Positions 46,038 to 57,377 of a DNA stretch of 64,000 bases are shown in pieces. The first letter of the stretch is position 1; each line of letters opens with the position of its first letter. The stretch is from Ophiosphaerella korrae. Taxonomy: Eukaryota; Ascomycota; Dothideomycetes; Pleosporales; Phaeosphaeriaceae. The translations under genes and the position numbers were made by a program. The stretch covers positions 62,001-126,000 of the forward strand of contig JALNQF010000019.1 of the NCBI GenBank assembly GCA_028456385.1, in the 5' to 3' direction. Below the pieces are notes generated by a model. That model worked only from the letters and a program-made list of their open reading frames with translations, made no database searches and was not told the origin of the DNA.

Positions 46038-46217
46038 ATGGGCACCGACGCTGACACCGAAACAATCAACATGCTCGAACTTATAAGAGGTAGGCTCTAC
46101 CCATCCCACTCACCCAACACCATAAATTTCATCACTGCATACTCACAACCCCTAGCCAACGCGCGCGCCTTCTACGGCAGGCACCAAACTTACGACGTCA
46201 TAACATTCTTCGTCAAG

Positions 46218-46234
46218 CCCCCCCCCCCCCCCCC
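46218..46234. repeat. poly-C run of 17
   Basis: Uninterrupted C homopolymer inside the small hypothetical gene; would encode Pro if in frame. Confidence 0.95.
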
Positions 46235-46584
46235 AACGCCTTTCCGATCCGCGCTACGGCGGCAAAAAAGTCCACGCATTGCTCATTGCGTATCAGATTG
46301 ATGATCCGTGTGGTAAAGGCAAGGCGCTGTTGTGCGCATATAGTTTAGGTGTGCACAAGACGCCGCCTACGGTGCAGAATGCAGTACAATTGTTGTATAA
46401 TGATTTGAAGAATGAGGTTTCAATGCATCTTGATATGTATTTCGTCCAGTACTTATGGCTGTTGGATATTTTCAAATGCTGATGATTGGTAGGGAGGCTT
46501 CTTCAGGTGGGCGAGTTTGAGGGTGCGTTGATGGGAGGGCATGGTGGAAGTGGTAGAGGGGCAGATATTGATGGAATCACTCTC

Positions 46585-46598
46585 GGGGGGGGGGGGGG
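46585..46598. repeat. poly-G run of 14
   Basis: Uninterrupted G homopolymer about 350 bp after the poly-C run and complementary to it. Confidence 0.95.
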
Positions 46599-46602
46599 TT
46601 AG

Positions 46603-46991
46603 AAGTGATTGGTTTTGTATGCTATAAGGCGTTCTTGGATCTTTCAAGTTATTGATCTCGATTTTTTGGTTCTACCACAGTACCTAAGGCGAGGGACGAG
46701 GCTGTAGTGCAGTTCGGAAAGTCGGAAAGTAGTGTTCGACTTGGAGGTCGACGAGCATAACACCACATGTGTGTTTGGTGCACACTAGAATTATACAAAA
46801 CGATGCTGCTTCATCCCTGATTCCGTGCAAGCTCTATGTACTATGAACAGAGCTCCGCTATGTTGTCGATTTCAAAGTGTAGACACTGGCGTTCCGAGTT
46901 TCCGAGTGGTATACACAACACGTGAGAGTTGCTATCCCTGCAACTCGACTTTCTATCACAAGTGACTCGACAACGCCAATTGACCCCGACC
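46603..46991. other. intergenic, cog5 promoter
   Basis: No supported coding feature. Confidence 0.5.
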
Positions 46992-48332
46992 ATGTCCAAA
47001 GACGAGGAATCCTCGTACATTGACTATGAAGCCTTCCTCGATCCGGATTTCTCGGCAACGTCATTTGCGAACACGCTTGTCCTCGCAACAAATAACCCGA
47101 CCGACACCCCGCTAGACTTATCAACGCCACTATCTCGCGTCCTGTTCGATGTCCAGGAAGTCGACACACACATTGACACACTCACGACAAAAAGCGCGCT
47201 TCCATTGCTGCAGCACACACGCGACCATGCACAATCCAGCGGCCGTATACTGCGCGAAGTGGAGGGTCAGGTTGCGAGTTTGACCGAGTCATACAAGACG
47301 CTGGAGAAGGAAGTCATTGAGCGCTACGAAGTCGCAGAGCAGGTGCGGCTGAGTGCCGAGAGGCTGTGTGAGACAGTCAAGCTCGGAAGAGCAGTGGCGC
47401 GATGCCTCATGCTCGGAAGACAGCTCGAGGTGCGCATGTCTGAACTGGGAGGCGTGGGTGGCGCAAGAAAGGAAGATCACCGGGCCATGGTGCGGTCCGC
47501 GGACACCATCTTGTTACTGCGGCAGCTTTTCAGAGCATCAGGGCCAGGCGAAGAGGGCGAAGGCCTAGACAAGGTCAATGTGGCCAGTATCCTGAAGAAC
47601 GAGCTCATCACTCCTGGCGAACGCGGCATATCCTCGCGCGCACAGCAGGTGGTCAAGGAGTTTTCCATGTCCTCCTTGCTGTCTTCTTCTGGGCAGACGT
47701 CGGCTTCTACTTTTGTGCAGACAGAAGAAACGAAAACGAGAACGACGTCGGCACTGCTGACCCTCTACTTGCTGTCACCGACGTCAATAAAGACCACAGC
47801 GGCGACGTTTGAGCCCTCGCTCATGCTCAACACCCTCCAAGACTACCTGTCAACACAGCTAAAGTCATCGCTAGCTTCTCTAGCACGAGCACTAGGCCAG
47901 CTCCCCTCACTTGAGCGCACCCTCCTCGAAGTGTCAGCTCGATGCCAGAATATTGTCGCCCTTCAGTCGCTCCTCGAGACCATAAAGACTCCCCCGCATC
48001 CACTGATTACAGCGTCTAATATGGCCCCGGCATCGCCCAACCTCCTGCAGCCTGTCCTCCAGGTGCTCGATACGTCTTCTCTCCCTAGCTACTTTTGGAG
48101 ATCACTTGCGTCGAATATGTCACCAAGGGTGCAAGAAATCATGTACAGGGGTGGTGTGTCGGCACGCACGCTAAAAAGCAACAAAGACAGGGTCAGAGAT
48201 GCGGTGCGGGACTGTGTGAACAGGGGGAGCCAGTTGCCGGGGGACTCGGTGAGCAAGGGAAGCAACACAACGGGGGGCTGGGAGCGGGAAGCGGCGGTCA
48301 TGGTAGGAAGCATTTTGGGGGCGATCAAGTGA
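46992..48332 (+). CDS. cog5: conserved oligomeric Golgi complex subunit 5
   Basis: Single exon, 446 aa, start MSKDEESSYIDYEAFLDP chosen over an in-frame upstream extension. COG tethers retrograde vesicles within the Golgi; Cog5 belongs to lobe B. Evidence: the N-terminal block SFANTLVLATNNPTDTPLDL followed by STPLSRVLFDVQEVDTHIDTL, characteristic of fungal Cog5; a predicted coiled coil (about 80-140); KEDHRAMVRSADTILLLRQL; GPGEEGEGLDKVN; and a C-terminal helical block ending EREAAVMVGSILGAIK. No signal peptide or membrane helix, as expected for a peripheral complex. Confidence 0.9.
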   Translation: MSKDEESSYIDYEAFLDPDFSATSFANTLVLATNNPTDTPLDLSTPLSRVLFDVQEVDTHIDTLTTKSALPLLQHTRDHAQSSGRILREVEGQVASLTESYKTLEKEVIERYEVAEQVRLSAERLCETVKLGRAVARCLMLGRQLEVRMSELGGVGGARKEDHRAMVRSADTILLLRQLFRASGPGEEGEGLDKVNVASILKNELITPGERGISSRAQQVVKEFSMSSLLSSSGQTSASTFVQTEETKTRTTSALLTLYLLSPTSIKTTAATFEPSLMLNTLQDYLSTQLKSSLASLARALGQLPSLERTLLEVSARCQNIVALQSLLETIKTPPHPLITASNMAPASPNLLQPVLQVLDTSSLPSYFWRSLASNMSPRVQEIMYRGGVSARTLKSNKDRVRDAVRDCVNRGSQLPGDSVSKGSNTTGGWEREAAVMVGSILGAIK

Positions 48333-48754
48333 GAGGGGACTTTTCATTGGATAGCGACTTATTTTACAGAGCAAAATATCAAAATATATAAATCTACAAG
48401 CGCATTTAAGCCTGTTTATGCATGTTTTGGTGTGATGCCAACTCGATTTTGTGGGACCAATCGTCGCGTGGGGTGAATGTCAAGCCCCGCCAAAAACACT
48501 TGCGCTGCGCAGCCAATTTTACACAGCTCTACACAACAACACTCACACCCATAACAACCTCGTCTCCGAGTCCGCGTGCCGACTTGGAAATACCTCGAGA
48601 CACTTTCCGCGGTAGTTGGGGGTTCCCTAGCCGTCGCACACGTCATATTAGCCCTCCGAGTCCCTCGCAGGGCTGCGAAGAGCCTCACCTACCACACACC
48701 GGGGCCGCTGCCCACGCCACCAAAACACCCACTTCCCTATAGAAAACCGTCAGC
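48333..48754. other. intergenic, kap121 promoter
   Basis: C/A-rich leader before the importin gene; no feature recognised. Confidence 0.5.
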
Positions 48755-51700
48755 ATGTCTGTTCTGCCGGCCGAGGTCCATACCGCGCTTACGGGCCTGC
48801 TCCAGGGCCTCCAGTCCCCCGACAACGTACAGCGAACATCTGCGGAGCAACAGTTGAACGAGGAATGGGTGGCACAAAGGCCGGATGTGCTCTTGATGGG
48901 TCTGTCTGAGCAGATTGAACTGGCGCAAGAGACTTCTGTAAGCACTGCCTGCTGTTGGTGCAGCCAATGTTGCCCAAACACTCATCATGTGACTAGACTC
49001 GAACATTCGCCGCTGTCATCTTCAGGCGTCAATCGTCAAAACCACGGAAGGCTGCCTCAGGCCAGACCACCGACCTCTTCCTGACGCTCAACCCGGCCGA
49101 GCGAGAGGCCATCCGCGCAAAACTGCTTCATTGCTTGGCCAAGGAGACAGACAACTCGGTGAGAGGCAAGGTTGGAGATGCTGTGGCTGAGCTAGCACGG
49201 CAACATACTGATGAAGGTAATACCCATGCTCCAACTCCTGCTGTAAGACGTATTGATGGCCAACCATTATTGTAGGTGTAGCATGGCCCGAGTTACTCGG
49301 TGCCCTGTTCCAGGCTAGCCAGTCGCCAGACCCAGCGCAGCGAGAGAACGCCTTCAGGATATTCTCCACCACACCACAGATCATCGAGAAGCAACATGAG
49401 GATGTTGTCGTCACCGCCTTCAAGGGTGGCTTTGCAGACAGCGAGACCTCGGTGCGAATTGCTGCTGTCGAAGCCTTTGCCTCCTTCTTCCGTTCCATTA
49501 CCAAGAAGACACAATCCAACTACTACACACTCATTCCAGAAATTTTGAATATCCTGCCTCCCATCAAGGACTCTGGAGATGCCGAGCTCCTCACGAAGGC
49601 TCTCATCTCGCTCATTGATCTTGCCGAAGTTGCCCCCAAGATGTTCAAACCTCTTTTCAACAGTCTTGTGCAATTCAGTATCTCTGTTATCCAAGACAAA
49701 GAACTCGGAGAAACTGCCAGACAGAACGCTCTAGAACTGATGGCTACATTCGCAGACAATGCTCCTCAGATGTGCAAGAAGGATCCAAATTTCACTAACG
49801 ACATGGTCACTCAATGTTTGTCCCTGATGACTGATGTAGGTGCCGACGATGACGATGCTGAGGAATGGAACGTTACAGAAGACCTCGACGAAGAGAGCGA
49901 CTCGAATCATGTTGCTGGAGAACAGTGTATGGATCGCTTAGCTAACAAGTTGGGGGGACAAGCCATTTTGCCCCCAACATTCAACTGGCTCCCACGCATG
50001 ATGACCTCTTCAGCTTGGCGAGACAGACATGCCGCTCTCATGGCGATATCTGCTATTTCTGAGGGTTGCCGTGAGCTCATGGTAGGAGAACTTGACAAAG
50101 TCCTAGATCTAGTCTTGCCTGCTCTTCGAGACCCACATCCTCGCGTCCGCTGGGCTGGCTGCAATGCTGTCGGTCAGATGAGCACTGACTTTGCTGGAAC
50201 CATGCAAGAAAAGTACCACCAGGCCGTTTTACCAAGCATCATTCCAGTTCTAGAGTCCGCGGAGCCTCGTGTGCAGGCGCACGCCGCTGCTGCTCTTGTC
50301 AACTTTTGCGAGGAAGCAGAGAAGAACATTCTAGAGACATACCTTGACCAACTTTTGAATCATCTCCTTATGCTCTTACAAAGCCCCAAGCGTTTTGTTC
50401 AAGAACAAGCTCTGTCGACCATCGCCACTGTTGCTGACTCCGCAGAAGCTGCATTCTCGAAATACTACGATACCCTAATGCCACTCCTCTTCAATGTCCT
50501 CCAAGAAGAACAATCAAAGGAATACAGACTACTGCGCGCAAAGGCAATGGAATGCGCTACACTTATTGCTCTAGCTGTTGGCAAGGATCGCATGGGACAG
50601 GATGCGCTGAATTTGGTGCAATTGCTTGGACGCATTCAGAACAGCGTCACGGATGCCGATGATCCACAAGCCTCTTACTTGCTTCACTGTTGGGGCCGTA
50701 TGTGCCGTGTTCTCGGCCGAGAATTCGTTCCTTTCCTCGCTGGTGTCATTCCCCCATTGACTGAGCTTGCTGGAGCCAAGGCGGACATCCAGCTTCTTGA
50801 CGACGAGGACCAAGTGGCACAGATCCAGGACGAAGAAGGCTGGGAGCTTGTTCCACTCAAGGGTAAAGTTATTGGCATCAAGACAAGCATCCTGGATGAT
50901 AAACATATGGCTATTGAGCTCATCGTCATCTATGCTCAAGTGCTAGAAGATGCCTTTGAACCTTACGTAAACGACATCATGGACAAGATTGCATTGCCTG
51001 GCCTTGCTTTCTTCTTCCATGATCCCGTCCGTGTTGCATCAGCCAAGTGTGTACCCGCTTTGTTGAACGCTTACAAGAAGGCGCATGGCCCAGAATCCAC
51101 ACAGTTAGGTCAACTTTGGGAGCGTACCGTTGAGCGAGTCCTCGAGGTCCTCAGCACAGAACCAGCCATTGACACACTTGCTGAGATGTATCAATGCTTT
51201 TATGAGTGCCTCGAGTGCATTGGCCGAAATTGCCTAACAAGTACGCACATGGCTACCTTCATCGAGTCCGCCCGGAGTGTGCTACAAGACTATCAAGAAC
51301 GTGTCAAGGAACGCTTGGAGGAGCAGGCTGAGAATGAGGATGGCGAGGAGGCATCCGAAGAGATGCTGTTTGCGATTGAAGATGACCAAAATCTGCTCTC
51401 TGATATGAACAAGGCCTTCCACACCATTTTCAAGAACATGGGTACCGCATTCCTCCCGCACTGGGAGATGCTCATGGAGTTTTATACAATGGCTGTCGTC
51501 AACAAAGATCCAACTCAGCGCCAGTGGGCCATCTGTATCTTCGACGACGTACTGGAGTACAGCGGTCCCGAATCATGGAAATACAATGAACGCATCATCC
51601 AACCGCTCATTGACGGAATTCAGGACCCTGTACCAGCCAACCGACAGGCTGCAGTATATGGCGTTGGTGTTGCAGCACAAAAGGGCGGTGAAGCATGGTC

Positions 51701-52205
51701 AGACTTTGTTGCTGCCTCTCTACCCATGCTGTTCCAGGTAGTACAGCGACCAAATGCTCGCAGCGATGATGATGTTTTTGCAACAGAAAACGCATCAGCA
51801 GCAATCGCAAAAATCTTGCACTATAATCCTTCAAAGGTTTCTAACTGGCAGGAAGTTGCGGCTGCCTGGATTGATACCTTGCCAATCACCAATGATGAGG
51901 AGGCTACGCCATACGCCTACGCTTTCTTAGCGCAATTGATCGAACAGTATGTACCCTTTCGCAAATGCCCTATACACAGAGGCTAAACATATAATAGGCA
52001 AAATCAAATAGTCTTTTCTCAACCCGCCAAGGTCTTCACCTTCGTTGTGGAAGCTCTCGAAGCCGAAACATTACAAGGGCAAACAGCATCACGAATCGTC
52101 AACTCTGTGAAGACCCTTATCCAGGCCACAAACACAAATCTCGCTCAGGTTGCTACGACCCTGACACCTGAACAGCAGCGCACCGCACAAGCGTACTTTA
52201 GCTAG
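48755..52205 (+). CDS. pse1: importin beta-3 / karyopherin Kap121 (Pse1)
   Basis: Exons 48755-48937, 48997-49216, about 49276-51946 and 51998-52205, 1093 aa in phase, the normal length. Kap121 imports ribosomal proteins, histones and transcription factors into the nucleus and releases them on Ran-GTP. The whole protein is a HEAT-repeat solenoid: SDNVQRTSAEQQLNEEW-like first repeat, RVRWAGCNAVGQMSTDFAG, RVQAHAAAALVNFCEEA, FVQEQALSTIATVAD, and PVPANRQAAVYGVGVAAQ. The acidic insert DVGADDDDAEEWNVTEDLDE is typical of the family. The last exon ends LTPEQQRTAQAYFS. The third exon's first base is uncertain by one position. Identification is secure. Confidence 0.95.
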
Positions 52206-52635
52206 GCGCTGAAAAGCTTCAGACCCACGCGAAAGCTAGATTGGGCGGTGAGGTATGCGAGGACGAGATCTTTGGAAAGAGAGATGGTGTCGTAGGGAAA
52301 AAGCTTTGTGGCGCCACAAGGCAAGACACGAAGAGGTAATCCAGGGCTAATGGTCGTTGGATGATGAAGGTAAGCTAATAGAGGTCTGAGTAGGCGATTC
52401 GAGTAGATTATCCGTTACATATTCCCCCCATGCATCCATTATCTCTCTACTCACACGTTTTGTTATGGTTGACTGGGGCCTGGTTAGTTTGCATCTAGCT
52501 TTATGCTGCAAGTATGTCGTATGGAGAATGAGAACCTTGATGCATCATCTATGACTACCACGGTAAAACGCTCTGCTATGCTACGCCATATCGCCATATC
52601 AAACCTGGTCGTAAATACAAGCCCAAAAGTCAAAT
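52206..52635. other. intergenic, convergent 3' ends
   Basis: Between kap121 (plus) and the BTB gene (minus). No feature recognised. Confidence 0.5.
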
Positions 52636-53695
52636 CTACCCTCTTTGATCCCTTCCCATAAACACATTGCCACACCTCTCCGTCTCCTTATGTTCGTGAT
52701 AAAGCACACACCGACCCCCCCTCCAAGGTTTACACGCCTCCCACTTCTTCTCATTCTCCTTACCCTCACCTTCAACCAACACGCCCCTACCATCCACCAA
52801 TTCCCACCGACTCCGTCCATCATCCCACCCCGCCATACCCACACCCTCTTCCACACACTTGACACAAAACGCCAAACAGCAATCATCACACGCTACAGCG
52901 CCAGCCCAGGGGACCAAGACATGCCGACAATTGTCACAAGCGCGCGTCACGTGCCACGACTCGGGACACCACATACGCAGCCGATGCCTCGTCATAGCCT
53001 GTTCACATGGTCTCTTGAGCAGGACGCCAAGGTCGCGCAAGAAATCCGCATGCCAGGCATCAACGTGGCTCTCGAGTAGGCGATCTGTCTTCTTGAAGGC
53101 AAAGAGGTCGACGACAAGGTTGCGCAGGGGCGCCGAGTCGCGGATGCAGTCGTATAGGATGCGCGTGTCGCTTGGAGTGAAGACGCTGTTCGTGCGGTCA
53201 GCGAGGTCCGCGGTGCAGTCTACTACAGCGTTGCGGAGGCCCTCGAAGCAGAGGCGGTCGGCGAGTGAGTAGAGGTGAAGGAGCGTGTAGTAGGCGGGTT
53301 TGCCATCTTTGTAGGGTGGGGCAATCACGCCAGTGTAGAGCCACGAGACGAGGAGTTGGAAGTGGGCGACTTCGATGTCAGAGAGGTGGACTATGTTGGT
53401 TGTGGATTCGGTGAAGGCCCCGGTAAGGGCGGCGGAGAAGTAGGGTGATTGAGATGTGAGAAGAGTGGTATGGACGAAGAAGGGTGTGGATTTGGGGCCA
53501 ACGAGGAGGGTGGAGGTGTTGGTGAAGGATGTGGGGTCAGTTCTGCTTGGAAAGTTAGGCTATGCTGGAGCAGGCTGGCGCCCTTGCGTACCTGAGCTGA
53601 CCAGAACGAGCGCCGGCCCGGGTGTATGGCGGTGGGAGATTGGCTGGAATGCGGTTTGTGTCGGTGCGGGTGGGAGCTATAGTTTTAAGGGCCAT
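52636..53695 (-). CDS. BTB/POZ domain protein with C-terminal Cys-rich segment
   Basis: Exons 53592-53695 and 52636-53542 (minus strand), 336 aa in phase (QL|R TDPTSF). BTB domains dimerise and often adapt substrates to Cul3 ligases. Landmarks: TLLVGPKSTPFFVHTTLLTS then SPYFSAALTGAF, the BTB core, then VHLSDIEVAHFQLLVSWLYTG and YTLLHLYSLADRLCFEGLRN, about 45-160. The C-terminal half has a Cys cluster (CDNCRHVL, CDDCCLAFCVKC, later CVLYHEH) that could bind zinc. Fungal BTB proteins of this size are very numerous and mostly uncharacterised; the particular role cannot be assigned. Confidence 0.85.
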
Positions 53696-54182
53696 GTCGT
53701 CTCTTTGGTATCGGGGCTGTGATGTGCACAACGCAACTTTCAAGATGAGATCAACGACAGCAGTCGCCTCAGAGAATTTGAGGGGGAAGCGGCACGCTCG
53801 GCCTTTGAGGCTGATTGTCAACATCCTGCAAGCAGGCAGATCCTTAGACTTGTAGGAATGTGTCTCGGAATGCATACTTGGCTGTAACGGCAGCAAAAAG
53901 AACAAAAAAGATATTCTTATCTGGAACAATTACCTTGTGGACGCGTGCGGCTGGGGCTGGTGGGTGGCTCTTGCTTTGTTCGATCAGACTGGGCGGTGCT
54001 GAATGCAGACGACAAAGGACGGGGGAGGGAGAGACAAGGACAACTAGCGTCACTGGAAAGATGATGAACGCAGAGGGTGGTGAAATGGCAGAGTGGAAAG
54101 GCGTATATATGCTTTTTGAGTGGTATTGATTTTGGGTTGGTCATGGTTGGACGTTCATGCTGGTCAACTACTATACACGTGT
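53696..54182. other. intergenic
   Basis: BTB-gene promoter and mam33 3' flank, both minus-strand genes. No supported coding feature. Confidence 0.5.
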
Positions 54183-55156
54183 CTACTCGACGAAGCTCTT
54201 GACGTCTGGTAGGGGGTTAGACAGGGCGGGTGGGGTGCTGGAGCGGACGACTTACTGTTCAGCCACTTGATGTACTCCTTCTGCTCTTTGTGGTCAATGT
54301 AGTCGGGGATGAACAGGGCTAGGCGCGTGTTGATGCCGCGCTCGTCGAGGTAGCGCTCGAGCAGGATCTGCAGGTCCTCGTCGAGGTTGTTGAAGGGCGG
54401 GCCGGTGTAGAGCGTGCGGCGGGCCCAGTCCTGCTCGGCGGTGGCGGGGTCGGCCAGGTCGGCTGACGGGAAGTAGTAGAGGTCTTCGATCAGGAAGTCG
54501 CCGTCCTGGGCGGTGGCCTCGATGGCAAGCGCGCCCTTGCCTGGCCGCTCGATGCGGATGCTGGCGTGGGCGGGGAATCCCGGCTGCTGCTCATCGTCGA
54601 CGTCGTCGTCGAGCTCGTCTTCCGGCGCCACCCGCACGTTGCCGTCCTGTGTCGTGCCCTGGGCGGCGGAGCCCTTGGTGTTGGCGCCGCCCGACTGCAG
54701 CTCCATGTCGCCGTTCTGGTCGAAGACGCCGTCCTCGGCCAGCTCCTCGGGGTTGTTGTTGAGGTCGGCCGTGGTGAAGGTCACTCGGATCTTCTCGTCG
54801 TTGTATTTGCGCGTGAGCACCACTTCCTGGTGGCCGGGCTTGTCGTGCAGCTCAAATGGCGTGTTCTCGAGGTACTCTTTGATATTGGACGACAGGTCCT
54901 CGTCCTCCTTCATGTCCTCCTCCATGGCAATTTCGTTGCGCAGCTTGGCAACCAGCTCATCATTGATGCCGCTGCTCTCTTGCCTCCGTGCAGCCGACAG
55001 GTGGAAGGAAGCACTGAGTCTGGGGGCGGCCGGCGCCCATGATGGCTGCACGCCTGCCGCCGGCCGGAACAACGACGATTGAGGGCGCACAGCTTTTGTG
55101 GAGATGCGGGCAGCCGGGCGCGCGGCGCCGCGGGCAAGAGTTCGTAGCGAAAGCAT
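54183..55156 (-). CDS. mam33: mitochondrial acidic matrix protein Mam33 (p32 family)
   Basis: Exons 54256-55156 and 54183-54205 (minus strand), 307 aa. The last exon is only 23 nt and supplies NVKSFVE, the conserved end. Mam33/p32 is a doughnut-shaped acidic trimer of the mitochondrial matrix linked to translation and ribosome assembly. Evidence: Arg/Ala/Ser-rich presequence (MLSLRTLARGAARPAARIS); ELVAKLRNEIAMEED; PFELHDKPGHQEVVLTRKYN; an acidic Asp/Glu loop; and YTGPPFNNLDEDLQILLERYLDERGIN. Start is the Met of MLSLRTL at 55156; an in-frame upstream Met at 55258 would mask the presequence. It diverges from the citrate carrier over 211 bp. Confidence 0.93.
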
Positions 55157-55367
55157 TGTGAGATAATGATATGGGATGGGAGTCGAGATAGAGGCGACAA
55201 TATTTCGATTTCGATCAGAAGCTTTTAACTTTTTGAGCTTGGGCCTTCGCCTCGTCATAGTTGTGCTGTGACCACCTCCCCCTCAGAGGCCAGCCATAGA
55301 GTTTCCTCCTTGACGGGCCCGGCCACTTTGTCAATTGCTTGGGGGTCAGTCAAGGAATTGGATTGCC
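55157..55367. promoter_or_regulatory. bidirectional promoter, mam33 / ctp1
   Basis: A 211-bp gap between two outward start codons, both of mitochondrial protein genes, implies shared control. No factor site assigned. Confidence 0.6.
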
Positions 55368-56535
55368 ATGGCCACCGCTCCTGAAAAGAAGAAGAAGAAG
55401 CCCAGCGCCCTGCGCTCAATCATCGCCGGCGCAACTGCTGGTGCTGTAGAAATATGTACCCCAACACTGGTCCCCCCCACTGCGAGCCTGGCACTGACTA
55501 CCTTCTCCTAGCCATTACCTATCCTGCCGAGTGTATGTCACATCAACCCGCGCGCCTGCCATCCGGCCCATCCAGGTGTCTGACCGCCTGACCTCTGTGT
55601 AGTTGCAAAGACACGCTCCCAACTCAACCGCCGATTACCGGACGGCAAGAAGCTGCCATGGCCCCCCTTTGGCAAGCAGTGGTATGCCGGCTGCACAACA
55701 CTGATTATTGGCAATTCGTTGAAGGCGGGCATAAGTACGCCGTCAATGGAGCTCCAGTAACGCCAAAAAATTAATTGGCCTCAGGATTCGTCGCTTTCGA
55801 TGCGTATAAAAACATTCTCTCGGATGCCGAGGGCAAGATCTCCGGCCCAGCAACCGTCATAGCAGGTTTCGGCGCTGGAGCTACCGAATCATTGCTGGCA
55901 GTAACACCCTTTGAGAGCATAAAGACTCAATTGTACGCCTCTCCATCATGACTCACAACACCTTGCTCACATTCCCTGCAGAATCGACGATCGCAAGTCT
56001 GCAAACCCACGCATGCGCGGCTTCATCCACGGCTCTAAAATCATCGCACAGGAACAAGGCATCCGCGGCTTCTTCCAAGGCTTCCTTCCAACAACTGCCC
56101 GACAAGCCGCCAACTCGGCTGTGCGATTCTCGAGCTACACATCTCTCAAACAACTGGCGCAATCATATGCCTCACCAGGCGAAAAGCTTGGAGCCGTCAG
56201 CACCTTTGGGCTGGGAGGCCTTGCCGGCATTATAACCGTATATACCACCATGCCTATTGACACTGTCAAAACACGCATGCAATCAATCGAAGCACGATCC
56301 CAGTACAAAAACAGCTTTGACTGTGTAGCCAAAATCTTCAGGGATGAGGGTTTGCTTACCTTTTGGTCTGGTGCTGTGCCCCGACTGGGCCGCCTCATCC
56401 TTAGTGGCGGTATCGTCTTTACTATGTAGGTCTCCATACTCATCACACAGGTCAGTGCGGCTGCTGATTCATTACAGGTATGAAAAGTCGATGGAACTCA
56501 TGGATAGACTCGATCCGAAAGGCAAATACCTTTAA
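55368..56535 (+). CDS. ctp1: mitochondrial tricarboxylate (citrate) carrier
   Basis: Exons 55368-55455, 55512-55532, 55603-55734, 55785-55932, 55982-56425 and 56478-56535, 296 aa in phase; exon 2 is just 21 nt. The carrier exchanges matrix citrate for cytosolic malate and feeds acetyl-CoA for lipid synthesis. It has three mitochondrial-carrier repeats with the PxE/DxxK/R signatures YPAEFAKTR, TPFESIKTQ and MPIDTVKTR, six membrane helices and matching second motifs. The stretches SQLNRRLPDGKKLPWPPFG and ARQAANSAVRFSSYTSLKQL are hallmarks of the citrate subfamily rather than other carriers. Identification is secure. Confidence 0.95.
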
Positions 56536-57377
56536 GCGATCACAGCACCGCAGGAAGCTTCAATTCAAAATTAATTTCTTCGAAGCATATCTTGTTATAT
56601 TTGTTCCAAGGTACATATGGATGAGCCTAGTTTCAATTGCCCAGGCAAACCTGAGATCATAGGCAATATCAGTGATAGATTCCTGTAATACATGCTCGGG
56701 GAGGAAGACGCCATACAAATGTGAATGTCATGTCAGTATTAGGGATGTCTTTCAAGTCATACCTGCCTGTTATGCCGTTTTCCACTATTCTCTTTTTCGC
56801 AATCGTTTTCTGCGACACCGTTGCTTCTCGGCCCTTTGTCTCCTTCACAGCAACACTTCGCACAATCTGCGAAAGATGATACTGATCACATACATATGCC
56901 CAGCTCCCAGCTCCATTTCGAAAACATTCTAATTACTATACACTGGATCGGTTCGTCAGCTGCGTGGCTTGCAACGGCATGATTACTTACAAATCTGTTT
57001 ACTGATCCATATGCTTCGTACGAGCCGAGTTAAGCTAGAACCACACTATGAGCAAAGAACCTAGGCGCATCCCATATCACGACTAATAAAAAACCATAAT
57101 AGGCTACGTAATCGTTAGATGCAGCGGAGCTAATCTGAAAGAATAGGAAGCCAAGGGAAAGGAGACCGTAAATAGAGATGTAGGCTGGATTTGTAACCTC
57201 AACAACCATCTCATATATACATCGTTGAAATTATAAATACTCTTGAGTCTGCCTAACTTGATACTACTCGTCATTTACCAACCGTCCTCGATAAACAAAC
57301 TGACCCCCCTTAACACCCTGATCACCTCAACTATTATTTCATTGAACATCTTCAGCCTCGATACTGAAATTAGCGCC
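56536..57377. other. intergenic with one possible small ORF
   Basis: 3' flank of ctp1 and promoter of the reductase gene. Contains the 59-codon minus-strand frame listed separately; otherwise nothing recognised. Confidence 0.45.
57030..57209 (-). CDS. possible 59-aa two-helix membrane peptide
   Basis: Open frame from ATG at 57209 to TAA. The product starts MVVEVTNPAYISIYGLLS, has two hydrophobic helices (YGLLSLGFLFFQI and VAYYGFLLVVIW) around a short polar turn (SSAASNDY), and ends FFAHSVVLA. No family recognised and no splice evidence. It could be chance, since AT-rich DNA readily encodes hydrophobic residues. Confidence 0.25.
   Translation of the reverse strand: MVVEVTNPAYISIYGLLSLGFLFFQISSAASNDYVAYYGFLLVVIWDAPRFFAHSVVLA

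Larger units (their letters stand above)
46038..46602 (+). pseudogene. small hypothetical gene broken at a 17-C homopolymer
   Basis: A first exon (46038-46089, MGTDADTETINMLELIR, strong ATG context) splices in phase (GTAGGC...CCCTAG) to an exon from 46156 reading ANARAFYGRHQTYDVITFFVK, then enters a run of 17 C at 46218-46234. With 17 C the frame stops at TGA about 70 nt later. One C fewer (or two more) restores a coherent frame: RYGGKKVHALLIAYQIDDPC, KALLCAYSLGVHKTPPTVQN, LLYNDLKNE. Farther on, a frame ending in a Gly run (poly-G, 46585-46598) and TAG at 46600-46602 may be the last exon, but I could not find a phase-consistent intron. No family recognised. The break may be an assembly or sequencing error in the homopolymer rather than a true mutation. 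Confidence 0.4.

Noticed and set aside
54566..55042. 158- and 189-codon plus-strand frames opposite mam33
   Set aside because: GC-rich shadow frames; the minus strand encodes a complete p32-family protein.
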